Assembly (NCBI GenBank): GCA_963920575.1
Contig: OY986964.1
Span: 13,629,460-13,693,459, forward strand
Reading direction: 5' to 3'
Length of the DNA: 64,000 bases
Source: Narthecium ossifragum
Lineage: Eukaryota > Streptophyta > Magnoliopsida > Dioscoreales > Nartheciaceae
A program made the position numbers and the translations under genes. The notes under the pieces are model-generated. The model saw only the letters and a program-made list of their open reading frames with translations, did not search any database and was not told the origin of the DNA. Positions 32,721-43,759 of this stretch are shown here, piece by piece (within the stretch, counting starts at the first letter, position 1; each line of letters starts with the position of its first letter).

Positions 32721-33300
32721 AGAGGAAGATAATGAGAGAAACGAAATAGATGTGGCTGGTCAGGTAGTCAGCATGTAGAAGGAGAGAGATAGAGGAGGAG
32801 GTGACTGAGTGTCGCCGGGCTAGAAATTGGTATGTTATTTATCATTGGTTTTTATTTATCAATGATAAGCCTAATATAGTATGTTATTTTTTATTATTAT
32901 TTTATTTTATTATGGTAATTAGTAATATTTTTTTATTTAATAATGATTTTTTTAGCATTCTTTTTTATCTAATAACGGTAACTTGCCAATAATTAAATGT
33001 ATCATATGAAATTTTAAAATTTTATTTTAATAATCATTTTAGTTATTATAATACTTTCTAATGCTATTTAGTTTTTTTATTACTTATTCATGTTAATTTT
33101 TACGATAATTGCTGATGTTACTTTCTATGCTAATTACTTACCATAATTTTCATATTAAGTGATAAATGGTGTATTTTACATCAAAATTAATTCAAATTGG
33201 TGGACAAATTAGAAAACTAGTATTTGTCTGTATTTGAAGGTGTTAAAAAACGTTTGAAAATTTTCATGAATCTCCTATTTGAATGCTATCTGTTTTTTAA
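32721..33300. other. AT-rich stretch without a recognised gene
   Basis: Very AT-rich sequence with runs such as TTATTATTATTTTATTTTATTATGG. No coding sequence, no clear terminal inverted repeats and no target duplication were found. Confidence 0.45.
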
Positions 33301-34200
33301 GGTGTTATTGAAGATGTCGCCCAATGAGTGTGTGAATATGAGTGAATTTCACTCATCGGAACCGGTCCGACGCGCCCCGTACCGGCGGCACGTCCGTGCC
33401 GGCACGTGTGCCACCGTCATGGCAATCCATGCTCCCAACAAACCCAGTCTCCTCTCAACCGTGGGATGTACACATGCATTCTTTCAGCCATGGATGCTTC
33501 TCACACCAACAACTTTTCAAATCTCAAAAATCATACCTAAACCTCTCCTAACAAGTATAAATAGAGGGAGATGAGGGCGAGAGGAGGGACCTGGAGGCAT
33601 TGAAGAGCAAAACCACACTCCAAAAGAGAGGAGGCCGAGCTTTAAAATCTAAAATTCCTTCATGTTTTGCGTGTTCTTCACGTTCTTCGTGCTCTTCAAA
33701 ATCCACGAGGTCCTACAGGTCCTGAAGGATCAGCAGCAAACCCGCTACCAACTCCTAGAGCAAGTCCATCAAATCCACGAGGTTCTACAGTAGACTCTTC
33801 AGCTCTTGAGGATCCTCAACCGAGCCTCTTTCAATTTTGAAGACCTGCAACAACTCCCAAGAGAGTAAGAAGGAAGATCAAGGTAGATCGACATCAACAA
33901 CAATGGTGAAGGTTGGAGGCTTCGCCTCTACCCAATACCCTTCTACTTCTTTCTTTCACTTTTTAAATGATGTAATAGGATTTTAAGTCTCGGATCCTTA
34001 ATCAGGGGTCTTCCCTACGAGGATGTAAATGACGAGTTGCCAGTCTCATCATGGGTATGCATGTCCAAAGAGAAAGAGATATGTAGCTTGTGATGATACA
34101 GGTAAGTCAAGAGTTTTGTTCCCACAATCTTCCACCATATGTAATTGATTTTTTATCACAATAAAATGAGCAAACATCTCACCCCGGGATAACGATTTTA
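33301..34200 (+). mobile_element. Possible LTR-like sequence (undefined borders)
   Basis: AGTATAAATAGAGGGA at about 33554 looks like a plus-strand TATA box, followed by transcript-like CT/GA-rich sequence and a downstream part (CCTTAATCAGGGGTCTTCCC, then TACGAGGATGTAAATGA) that recurs in the minus LTR-like block near 16117. The borders, internal region and target duplication are not visible, so it may be a fragment of that LTR family. Confidence 0.35.
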
Positions 34201-34262
34201 TTGTCGAACACTAGCCTATTGCATGTAGAAGAAAAATGTATGTATAATCCAAAATGAAAGAT

Positions 34263-34332
34263 ATATACAGTTTACAAACGAATATGCTTTAGTATAATAA
34301 TTAGATAAGTTTACAAACGAATATGCTTTAGG
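34263..34332. repeat. Short direct duplication at the truncated transposase end
   Basis: TTTACAAACGAATATGCTTTAG occurs twice (about 34269-34290 and 34311-34332) with a 20-base gap, just beyond the last recognisable transposase codon. It may mark a deletion or repair junction. Confidence 0.7.
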
Positions 34333-34339
34333 ACATGGA

Positions 34340-37300
34340 TACATCATCATCTTTGAAACAACGCCCAAGTTTCTGGTGGCTCTGTAGTAATGAGCCACTG
34401 ATAAGCTTCTGGTTTAATTTTTTTAATTCCATCCATGATCTTATCAAATGCCTCCTTGTGGATCTTTTTTGTCGTAACCCAAAATAAGCTATACAAATTA
34501 TCATCCCTGAACTTGCTTTTAAAGTTGTCTGCGAAGTGTCTCATACAGAATCGCTGGTATCATAACAGCGGGGAAACTCTGTCCTTACCGCCTCTTTGAT
34601 TGCTCTGTGTCGGTTTGAAATAATAGTTAGACCTCTTCTGCCACTGATCACATATACTCTAAGTAGAGCAAGGAACCATGACCAACTGCTGAAAATTTCG
34701 GGCTCAACCACGACAAATGCTATTGATATTAAATGATCGCTGCCCTCCACTGCCGTCGTAACTAATAAAGTGCCAAGATACTTTCCATTTAGGTGTGTTC
34801 CATCAATAGATATTATGGGTCGATTGTGAGGACCTGCCCCTCTATCCCTGTGGCTCGTTGTAGACCACAAGGGCAATTTGGTAAATTGCGCCTTGTTGGT
34901 TTATTTCACACCCGCGTGTGTACACACTGGCCTTGTATGTGTTAGTGTTTGTTTAGAATGGCTAGGTGGACCCGGGATCGGAAGATCCCAGCTCGAGCGC
35001 GCAACAGCCCGTCTTTGGACTGCTGACGGCCCTCGAGCGATCGGTCGGACTCGTGAGCGAGTCGGGGGGTTTTTGACCCTGTGGATCGATCCCAACTAGT
35101 GTTGGATCGATCCATCCTTGTCTTGGATCGATCCAGCATGGTGTTGGATCGATCTAGACACTGTAGCTAGTCGGTGGTTTCCTTCTCTTTCGCGAGGACG
35201 GCCGTTGGCCGTCGCTCTGCTCTGTCAGAGGGGGAGGACTTTCCCTCCCCTCCCCTCACTTTTTCCCCCTTCCCCCGGCTTTCCCCTCCCCATTTCCCCT
35301 CCTTTTCTTCCCCTTCCCTTCTTCCTTCTCTTCCTTTCTTCTTCCCTCTTTCTTTCTCTCCCGAAGCTCTGTTTCTTCCCTGTTTCCGGCAGCCAACCTT
35401 CATCACCCCCGTTCTCCCTCCTCCAACCATCTTTTTCGGCGTTCTAAGGCTCGTTGGATTCATGACAACGAGAGCAACATCCTTGAAGTGGTTTGGAAGC
35501 TTGTTGGTGATCAAATCTCGGGGAATCAGCCGAGGAAAGCGCAGCTAGGTAGGGTTATACCTACTGATGTTTATTTCGGGTTTTCTTGAGATCTAGCCGT
35601 TGGATCTTGTTGATCCTTCATTTTTTGGATTCCTTATATCTGTTAGAATTAGTAATTTAAGTGTCATGTTAATCAGTTGAGATTTGAGTAGGTTATATGC
35701 ATGACTAAGCTCGGTTTCTCTGTTTTCTGCTGTTCTTGAAGAACAGCCGACTTCGGCGAGTTTTTCGGCCGGCACGTACATGATCTTGGTCTGTGATAAA
35801 CATAAGAGTTGTAGATCTCTTCGTTAGCTTTCCATTCCATCTTATTTTGTATTTTTCCGATTTGTCTACGATTTGTTATGAATTATTTTCTGAAGGGCTG
35901 CGTTGCAGCAATTAACTGGTAAGCTGGTAAGAAGCTTTCGGATCGATCCAATTTGTTCGCATCGATCCCAAGGCTAGCTGATGGTGTTTTAATGGTCTAT
36001 GTTTGGCGGTTTTGATTAATGTTTTTCGGTTAATCCAACTGTTGGATGATTATGAATTTTGGATATGTTGATCCTGGTATATACACCTACTGATGGCTAA
36101 GTTTGATCTTGAATCCGACGTCGTTTGGACATCGGATCGACGGGATCAATTAGCACCAAAGTAGAAGTTTTGGGTATTTGAATATAATATTATATTTCAG
36201 AATATAATATAATATTATTTACTGTTCATCATCGTTTTCGGGGTTGCTTCCCGTTGCAGGAGTCCGCGGTTGACGGTCGCGGTACCGTCGTAATGCCGGG
36301 ACCTGCTGCGGATCGGCTGGCAGCGGTTGGTAGTACCGCTGCAGCGATCCAGTAGACTTATATGATGCTTGACATACTGTTGCATGCTTTGCTTCTTATC
36401 TGTGTTTGTCATAGCATGCATCGTTGCCTTGTGCATTAGTTGCATTGGTTAGGGCGTGGGTGATCTTTGGGTCGCCGTCCCGAGGCTGGAAGCTCGGACT
36501 TAGCCCTAGGATCGGGGTTGGGCTGTTAGGACCCGGTTTGAATTGTGGTGTCCAGTCGATTCGATGATAAGCTTAGATGACTGGTACACTGGTTGCTTGA
36601 TGATTGTAGAGGTCTTGTCGGCCTTGAGTTGGATGCTGAGGTGTAGCCGGTGTCCCACTGTGCTGACCCGGCGAGTAGTGAAGTTGCCTACTCAGCTTGT
36701 GTGTCGCCAGTGTTGTTCCTGTTATTGAGTGCTACTCCTAGGCCTCAGGGACACGCGGTGGGGTTATGGGACCCCTGTATACACCCAGGTCCTACTTAAG
36801 GGCGACACTGTTGCGTTTCCCTCTTCCTTCTGTGTGTCGTAGTGTAGATCCCTACTGATCTTAGTGCTCACTCCTACCCGGGCCGCGTTTTGCAGGTGCA
36901 GGCGTCAGTTCTTCCTCTGTGGCCCCTACCGGGCAGTTGGTTGGCGGTGCGGCGGCGCCTGGTGGCTTTTGAGAGGTGGCAATATTTACAGTTTTTATCC
37001 TATGTTAGATAGTCTCCTACGGGAGTAATGTTGTATTTCAACTCCCCCCTCTCCGAGTTTATGTATATTAAATCTTTTTGAGTTCGTAAATCTGTGGTTC
37101 GAGGCTTCATTATTATATTGTCTTTTAATTGGGGGTTTCTTTTGATGAACTGTTAGGGAGACCAATAGGTTAGAGGGAACCCTCGCCAGCTTTTCTTCCG
37201 CGTTTGTTAGGTTCCGGTTCGCGTCGCCCGGCCTGGTTGGGCTTTCGCGGGTCGGGGCGCGACATCGATAGTGTTTGAAAGCCTCATTAGCAGGATAATG

Positions 37301-38547
37301 ATCAAAACACACGTTCAAATATATCAACACCGGTGCGCACAGTCTCCGTTTGAAGCTTCACTACAGTACCGGAGTTATCTACCACCATTGCTTGCATATA
37401 CCAAGGCAGGATATTATATGCATCTTTCCAATCACCAAATATAATCTTCATATCTAGTATACGTGTATGATAGTCATCTTTGATCCTTTGCACAATATCT
37501 TTGGCGGTCATCGAGGTGTTTGTCCTTATCGAACTAAGTATGATACCACATATGAATTGTGCAGTCCAGTGGCGGTGGTTGGTATTTTACAGATCTGCCC
37601 AACATGTGTCTGGACCACCGTAACTCTTCACCTGAAAGTAAGACGATTCTTTATAAGTAGGCGCATTCAAATGCCAAGTACAATCAGGATTACGGCACTT
37701 AACAGTCAACACCTTCGGCCCAGACTTAACAGTGCAATGTTCTGCAAACCTCTGAAGCTCGTACTGTTGAAGAGCATACATAAGTGATGCCTTGGTCTCG
37801 AATATCTGCTTCTTATGGAATTCACCATCGAATGGGGTCAGATCTTCAATTACCCCGGGTATTGTATTGTTCATTGTCGTCCGGTTGACCCACTCATCAT
37901 TTGGGAATTCATCTGGTAATCATCTTCGTACTGTGTTGGAGTAAGCGGTATTGGATCATCAATATCTTCATCATGATGTACTGGCTCGTTGCTCAATGCA
38001 GTATTCTCGATCCAATCATCATCATGATCATCATGATCATCATGATGATCCTCAATATCAACATCTAGCAAGGGGCTTCGAAATGTTGAAGGCAAATAAG
38101 CATCTCCATGGTCGCTACTGACATTGTCATCATATTGGAGGCCTCCGCGCAAACTCGACGGCTCAACATCAAAAGTATGATGTGTGTGTCCCATGTATGT
38201 TGTCGAAGTAGTTTGCGTGTATTCATGAGTCAACCATGTATCCTCCTGTTGGTAAAGCCTGCATATTCATACAGAAGCGAACTAAGGAACAAGAGGCAAA
38301 CAAAGGTGTAACATTACATGTTTGACAATAACTTACTTACTGAGACGTTATCGGTTGAATCATCTTCTCGTTGTAGTGGGCGTGTAAATTCACCAAATGT
38401 CGTGTTATTTGGAGGGTTATTGTTGAATTCGACACCGATTTTCACCAAGAACAACTGTATACATGGAATGACAGGATAGAGGCTAAGAATGCCACACGTA
38501 TCACAATCATCATTTACGTCTACACCGCAATACATGTTTTCTCCCAT
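34340..38547 (-). pseudogene. mudrA-type MULE transposase, frameshifted, truncated and split by a solo LTR
   Basis: Minus-strand pieces in order: an N-terminal exon (from 38547, MGENMYCGVDVNDDCDTCG, with a GTAAGT donor near 38340); an Asp/His-rich segment (DHHDDHDDHDDDW, about 38020); and the MuDR domain (ETKASLMYALQQYELQRFAE to CTWHLNAP, 37800-37650). Then come IVQRIKDDYHTRI and FGDWKDAYNILPWYMQAM (37510-37380). The MULE catalytic domain is cut by the solo LTR: FKHY, then RPIISIDGTHLNGKYLGTLL, which rejoin exactly when the LTR and one TCGAT copy are removed. The first catalytic Asp (SIDG) is present; the second site, normally ISDRH, reads ISNRH. Frameshifts lie near 37915 and 37560. The coding similarity ends at about 34347 (PPETWALF), before the zinc finger. 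Confidence 0.82.
34825..37264 (+). mobile_element. Solo LTR of the chromovirus family inside the transposase gene
   Basis: 2440 bp, TGTGAGGACCTG to GGGGCGCGACA, flanked by TCGAT (34820-34824 and 37265-37269). It opposes the transposase strand. GGATCGATCC-type copies lie at 35082-35160 and the GCTGTTCTTGAAGAACAGC palindrome at 35729-35747. Confidence 0.95.
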
Positions 38548-39079
38548 TGGATATCTACAAGTTATGCGAATGTCAAAATAGTTTGGATTTTATCCAGTTA
38601 AATAAAACATTAAAGCCCTTAAATCCGCATAACTCGCATTCTTCCGTATCATAGTAGGTTTCATTCGGCCACCTATGTACTCAATATCACCCGCATTACC
38701 CTTTAATTTCATATTTCCGTTCATCCGACACAATAGTGGAACAATGCCACTATCCATCACTATAAATAATATAAATATGATGACAATTATGAGCCAATTA
38801 GAAAGAAATTAGAACTTAATAGTAAAAATTCCTATGGAAAATAGATTTCATATAATCTAATTGAATGAATACTAGAAATTTATGAAATTTATCAACAATG
38901 CCACTAACCAAATCACCATAACAGAAGGATTAAAAAAAAGAATTTTCCAATAAAAAATGGGCATCTTTTCCATGAGGTGGTGATTCGATGTCAAATTCCA
39001 ATAGGAAAATGAGCACTTTGTATCATCTCGATCATTAGCATATGATATAATAGATTAAAGGATCGCACAGGCTAAATGA
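38548..39079. other. AT-rich upstream region of the transposase pseudogene
   Basis: No open frame or known motif. It would include the transposase promoter if the gene were intact; no convincing TATA box was chosen. Confidence 0.4.
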
Positions 39080-39084
39080 TATTT

Positions 39085-41310
39085 TGTCGCGCCCCGACCC
39101 GCGTAGACCCAATCGGGCCGGGGACGCGAACCGGAACTTAACTAAATGCGGAATAATTTTGGCGAGGGTTCCCTCTAACTTACTGGTTTCCCTAAACAAT
39201 TCATAAGCACCCTTACTTAACAATAATTCCAAACCTCAACAATATAATAAGATAAATTCAAATCCTCTAAAGGGTTAACATTTATACAGCATACTCCCGT
39301 AGGAGGCTAACTAAACAAAAAGGGAATAAACAACGATCACCACTCCTCAAGCACCGCTAGACGTCGCCGAAGAAGAGCTAATGTATGCACCTGCAAAATA
39401 CAGGCCGAGTAGGAGTGAGCAACTAAGCTCAGTAGGGTTCTACACTACGACACACAGAAAGATGAGGGAAACACAACAGTTTCGCCCCCAAGCTAGCCTA
39501 GGTGTGCTATGGGGTCCCATAACCCCACCAGTGTCTCTAGGTATCCAACCATGGTCACCCTAACGAACTGGGCCCATCCCGGAAACACTTAGTACAACAA
39601 GAAGAAGACACTGCTGGGCAGGAAAAGCCTCTGCCAGGCAGGCACACGCTCTGCCCAAGGATGAGACGATGACACCGACTACACCCTAAGAACCTGGTTT
39701 GAGGCCGACACGACCTCTATGCCTCAAGCAACAAGAGTATTCAAGTCATCTAAGTCTATCATTAATATTAAGAGAATACTACCATTCAAACCTAGACCAC
39801 ACTACCAACCACGGTCCTAGAGCTAAATCTGAGCTAGGTGAAAGTCTCGGATCGGCGATTAACCCATCGCCCACACCATATCACTATGCATCTAATGCAC
39901 ACCAATATGCATGCCATGATCATGCGCAGGTAAAGAGGTAAGCATGCAACGATATGATAAGATAACAAACAAGTTCAACTGGACTACTGCAGTGATACCA
40001 CCGACCGCTGCCAACCCATCCACAGCGGGTCCCGACATTACAACTGTACCGCGACCGTCAACCGCGAACCCCTACAATGGGAAGCAACTCTGAAAACACA
40101 GATCAACATATAATATTATTTAATCATCAAGATCCCCTCATTAGAGGCTAAGCGACCTCATCGATTTGACGTCTAAACGACGTCGGATTCGAGATCCAAC
40201 TTAGAAAAAACACGGGTAATCATGCTGGGATCGACATATCCAAAACCGGGAAACATCCGATGGCTCGATTACCAGGAAAAGGCTAATTAAAACCATTAAC
40301 ATCACTAATTTCCTCTATTTGCTGCAACGCAGCCCATTCGAAAGAAAATCATAGCAATTCATAGGAAAATCAGACAATTATGAAACTGATTGAATCTGAG
40401 AGTAGACTCAAAGATTTACAACTCTTTTGTTCATCATATTTCAAGATCATGCATGTACAGGCTAGAAAACACGCCGCAAGTTGGTTGTTCTTCAAGAACA
40501 ACAAAAACCGAAAAAGCCGAGAGGAAACATGTCAAAATTCTACTATAACCTCCATCAAAATTTCATGGAACTTAAACCAGCAATGAAGCTAGCCTAGACA
40601 CACATATCAACACCAAAAGCACCCAAATCTACCAGCCAGATTAAGAGAAAACCCGTATTTAACCCATGTAGGAAGAAACCTACCAAACTAAGCAAACCTC
40701 GGCTGAATCCCCGCTACTCGACCACTAAACCGGCTTCAAACTAAGCCATAGATCTTCCTCACGCTACCATGAATCCAACGAGCCCTCAAGCACCCAATTT
40801 GAGGGCCGGAAGAGGGAGAACGGAGGGAAAGAAGGACGGACGTAGCCCGAACAGGGGAAGGAAAACAGAGCCGCGAAAGAGGAAGAATGAAGAAGAAGAA
40901 GAAAGGAGGAAGGAGGAAGAGGATAAGGGAGAGGGAGAGAAGATTTTTCTTCTCACCTCTGACAACGGAGAGTGATGGCCAACGACAACCGTCCACACAG
41001 AAAACCCACCGCCTTACTCGAAGGTCGACCGCCAGATTGACCGTCGCCCAAGTCGGTTGGTCGACTCGATCGACCACCAATGGTCAACCATCACCTAGAA
41101 GCTGAGAAACTGTCCTATAGACCAACTCTCTCACCCAAACTTGGATCCTCATATCCCAAGCCCACCTAGGGTTCTAGCAAACATGGAAACCAAGCAAAAG
41201 GGGTTGTGTGTGCATCACGCGGGTGTGAAACAAATTGCCCTTGCGGGCCACAATGAGCCCCGGCCCCGACCCAGACGGTCGACCCAGGAGTAGAGGGGCA
41301 GGTCCTCACA
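39085..41310 (-). mobile_element. Solo LTR of the chromovirus family, minus orientation
   Basis: 2226 bp, starting TGTCGCGCCCCGACCCGCG and ending GGGGCAGGTCCTCACA (reverse complement of the plus copies), flanked by TATTT (39080-39084 and 41311-41315). The palindrome near 40486-40504 has decayed (GTTGTTCTTCAAGAACAAC). It sits between the transposase pseudogene and the right MULE end. Confidence 0.94.
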
Positions 41311-41315
41311 TATTT

Positions 41316-41780
41316 TTTGTAGGGAAGATCACAACCACATTTTCTCAAGATTTATTTAATTAAAGGTAGCATGGAATTCTTCCTACGAGTAGGTTAACTC
41401 ATCAACACAATAACATAAGTTACATGGAATTCTTCCTATGAGATTATCTCAAAACCAACTAATTTGATTTTGTATAAAAAACCCTAATTTGACTATATAA
41501 ACCCTAAATCTCAACACAACAAACATGTAACTAAAATTTCAAGATAAAAACTCACTGGAGAGTAAGATGGAGTACGACCAAAAGATCTTGGAGGATTTCA
41601 ACTGGAGATCGCCGGAGAAATGTGAGGAAACGGGGAGGATATATGGTCGGGTAGAGGGTGGATGGATGGAGAAGGAGGGGGGGACGCGCAGGCCGCGCAC
41701 CGCGCACTGAGGAGAACCAGAGACGTAAGTGGAAATTACATCTTCATTAATGTAGACGCAACTCTAACCATATATCTAAT
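41316..41780 (+). other. Subterminal MULE sequence with a TATA box and a small orphan frame
   Basis: CTATATAAACCCTAAATCTC (about 41494) resembles a plant promoter with a telo-box-like AACCCTAA, and an ATG at 41567 opens a 47-codon frame (MEYDQKILEDFNWRSPEK...) ending at 41710. No homolog is recognised. ACGTAAGTGGAAATTACATC near 41725 resembles the subterminal repeats of the left end. Confidence 0.35.
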
Positions 41781-41789
41781 GAGAGGAGG

Positions 41790-42391
41790 ACGATTGTTGG
41801 TTACACCCTTTGGCTGCTATGGAAGAACCGGAACGCAGTTACCTTCCGTAACTAGCGTGAGTTGCTGCAGCCACTCGTAAGATCTATTCTTTGGCAAGCC
41901 AAAGAATGGAGTCTTCTGAAGGAGGACAAGAACACACACTCTCATGATCAAGGCCGGGATTTTTTTATTGTCCAATCCGATGCATCCCTAGTTCCCTCTA
42001 AACATCTGACTGGCCTTGGTATTGTTTGTATGAACAAGGATCGAGAGATAGAGTGGATGGCTTCTTATTGCTTGGCTGTGCAAAACGCTGCTCATGTAGA
42101 GATGGAAGCTTTAGCTTGGGCCACGGCCATGATGACGCAAAAGGGATCAACATGGTAATTTTTGAAGCTGATATAAGAGATCTTGTGGACTGGTTTTCTT
42201 GCATGTTATTGTGGGATTCATTTCGAGGGAGGAGAATGTTGTAGCAGATGAATTAGCAAGATCGGCTCACAAATTGGCTAACCAGACGTTTTGGTGACGC
42301 ACCAATGACCTTTCAGTTACGAGGGGAACTTAGTAAATGACAGTTGTATTTCTGTTTTTCACTGACCAATTTCTGTCCTTGTCAAAAAAAG
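41790..42391 (+). mobile_element. 5'-truncated LINE fragment (RNase H domain)
   Basis: In shifted frames it encodes VQSDASLVPSKHLTGLGIVC, AAHVEMEALAWA and VVADELARSAHKL, the RNase H-like domain at the 3' end of plant LINEs. It ends at CCTTGTCAAAAAAAG (42380-42391). The sequence differs from the LINE at 10065-11547. It lies inside the right subterminal part of the large MULE. No clean target duplication was found. Confidence 0.72.
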
Positions 42392-42632
42392 AACTCCAAC
42401 CTACGTCTTAGTAGAACCATTATCCCCTATAGGCACTTGCTCTCCATGAGATTGGGACAACGATCAAAAGGTCAAAAACGTAAGTCACGTCTTCAATGAC
42501 GGGATTAAAAAAATGAATGGCCACGTCAGCGTAGCGCTGACGTGATTAAATGAGGCATATCTCTATTAATATTTTCTCCACATATATATTTAAATAATAT
42601 TTTATTAAAATAATATTATTTAAAAAAATTCC
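42392..42632. repeat. Right terminal inverted repeat of the large MULE
   Basis: Its reverse complement matches the left end: AATATTATTTTAATAAAATATTATT, ATGTGGAGAAAATATTAAT (inner side about 42572), CACGTCAGCG, GAAGACGTGACTTACG, TTTGACCTTTT. It also holds an internal GACGTGGC/GCTGACGTG palindrome at about 42521-42545. Confidence 0.7.
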
Positions 42633-42968
42633 ATATTAAATCATTTTCTTTTTATGCCCTGTAGTAAAAAAAGGACCCATAAAGCAGGTAACATCTCAAT
42701 CATATCACCAACCTAATCTAGTTCATGTGGTTCCAATGACTTTCAAATCGTATACCTGATTGATTTCGATTGAGGTGACGTAAATCAAATTCTATCAATA
42801 CATCAAAATAAAAGTAAAAATAAATCATTAACCTTTAAACCATTTTCACTGGTATTTTTTAAATTCCAATACAACAAAGTGCCCAATCCTTCAGTCCTCC
42901 AAATCTTTGCATCCCAACGAGTGACATTAGAAGAGAGGTACTCCAAAAGAATGGGAAAATAAAAGAAA

Positions 42969-43686
42969 TTATGAGGAGGTGGTGCTCTTCGATCCATTCC
43001 GGCCGGATCCGAAGCCGGTCGCCTCCTTCGCCGCCGTCGAGCACAAGAAGAAGTTTCGCGACCCGAGGTTAAGCAGCGTCATCCCTCGATCCAGACCTAT
43101 TCCAACGCGCCAAAATAATAAGCACAAGTTCACACTCCACCCCCTCCATTACTCTAAATTTACAAAATAAAACCACATTCTTTTCCAACTATATTAGTGG
43201 ATGAAATTTAGAGAGGGTACGAGGGGTGTTTTTGTAAATGACGCAAGAATATAAGAGGGAGGGGAGAGAGAAGAGAGGCGGCGTACTCTCGAGGCTGTAC
43301 TGGGAGTAATGGAGTTCAAACGCATTAGGATCCGCGACGGCGAGCAGCGGGCGGCGCCCCTCCTTGACGTACGCCTCCACCGCTGCGCGGATGAGCTCCG
43401 CCACGGTTTTCTCCGGGGATATCACCAGGTGCACGGGCCCCGGGCTCCTCTCGATCGTCACGTTGAGGAGCAACTTCGTCAGCCGGCTCTGGCCCCCAAG
43501 CCCAGCTCCACCACCGCCGGCAGTTTCCGCTTGCATCGTCTTCTCCCCGCGCCGCTGGCGGAGGATCTCCGGGTAGCTCTTCGGCCGCTGCATCTGCGTC
43601 GGAGGGTCAGGGGCTGGCGGCGGGGTATCGCGAAGCGAATCGGATGGCCGTGCGTCGGCGGCAGGGTCCCCCGGGCGGGAGCTCAT
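42969..43686 (-). CDS. At4g22758-like protein (DUF7054 family), two exons
   Basis: Exon 1 (43686-43287) and exon 2 (43096-42969) join as GAG A / GT CTG, with a GTACGC donor and an AATAG acceptor, giving 175 residues. The N-terminus is Pro/Ala-rich and low complexity (about residues 1-65). The conserved domain then reads KLLLNVTIERSPGPV, TVAELIRAAVEAYVKEGRRP and FELHYSQYSLES, and after the splice LDRGMTLLNLGSRNFFLC, the usual family ending. The function is not established; the fold is ubiquitin-like by family annotation as I recall it. No stops interrupt it. It is the only ordinary host gene recognised here, with its 3' end about 330 bases from the MULE border. A longer unspliced reading to 43189 is less likely because it loses the NFFLC end. 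Confidence 0.88.
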
Positions 43687-43741
43687 GGCGGCGCCAGGAT
43701 CGGATCGAGGCGGCAGTATTGAAGGGCGGCAGAATCTAGGG

Positions 43742-43756
43742 CTAGGGTTAGGGTTT
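43742..43756 (-). promoter_or_regulatory. Telo-box in the 5' leader of the At4g22758-like gene
   Basis: The minus strand reads AAACCCTAACCCTAG about 60 bases upstream of the ATG. Telo-boxes of this kind are common near start sites of actively expressed plant genes. No TATA box was identified between here and 43900. Confidence 0.6.
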
Positions 43757-43759
43757 CGG

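Larger units (their letters stand above)
11629..42632. mobile_element. Very large Mutator-like element (MULE) with nested insertions
   Basis: The two ends are inverted copies of each other. The left (11629-11705 plus 12604-12720) and the reverse complement of the right (42470-42632) share an AT-rich outer part, then ATGTGGAGAAAATATTAAT, CACGTCAGCG, GAAGACGT and TTTGACCTTTT. Flanking them are ATATTAAAC (11620-11628) and ATATTAAAT (42633-42641), an 8/9 match to a 9-bp duplication. Inside lie a mudrA-type transposase (minus), two PMD genes (minus) and several solo LTRs. That the whole span is one element is inferred; MULE pieces could also have nested or merged. Confidence 0.65.

Noticed and set aside
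43189..43286. Unspliced extension of the At4g22758-like gene
   Set aside because: Reading through the GTACGC donor gives a low-complexity tail and loses the conserved NLGSRNFFLC ending found in exon 2.
43309..43722. 137-codon plus-strand open frame over the At4g22758-like gene
   Set aside because: It is the complement of a GC-rich exon whose minus-strand reading matches a known family and splices correctly.
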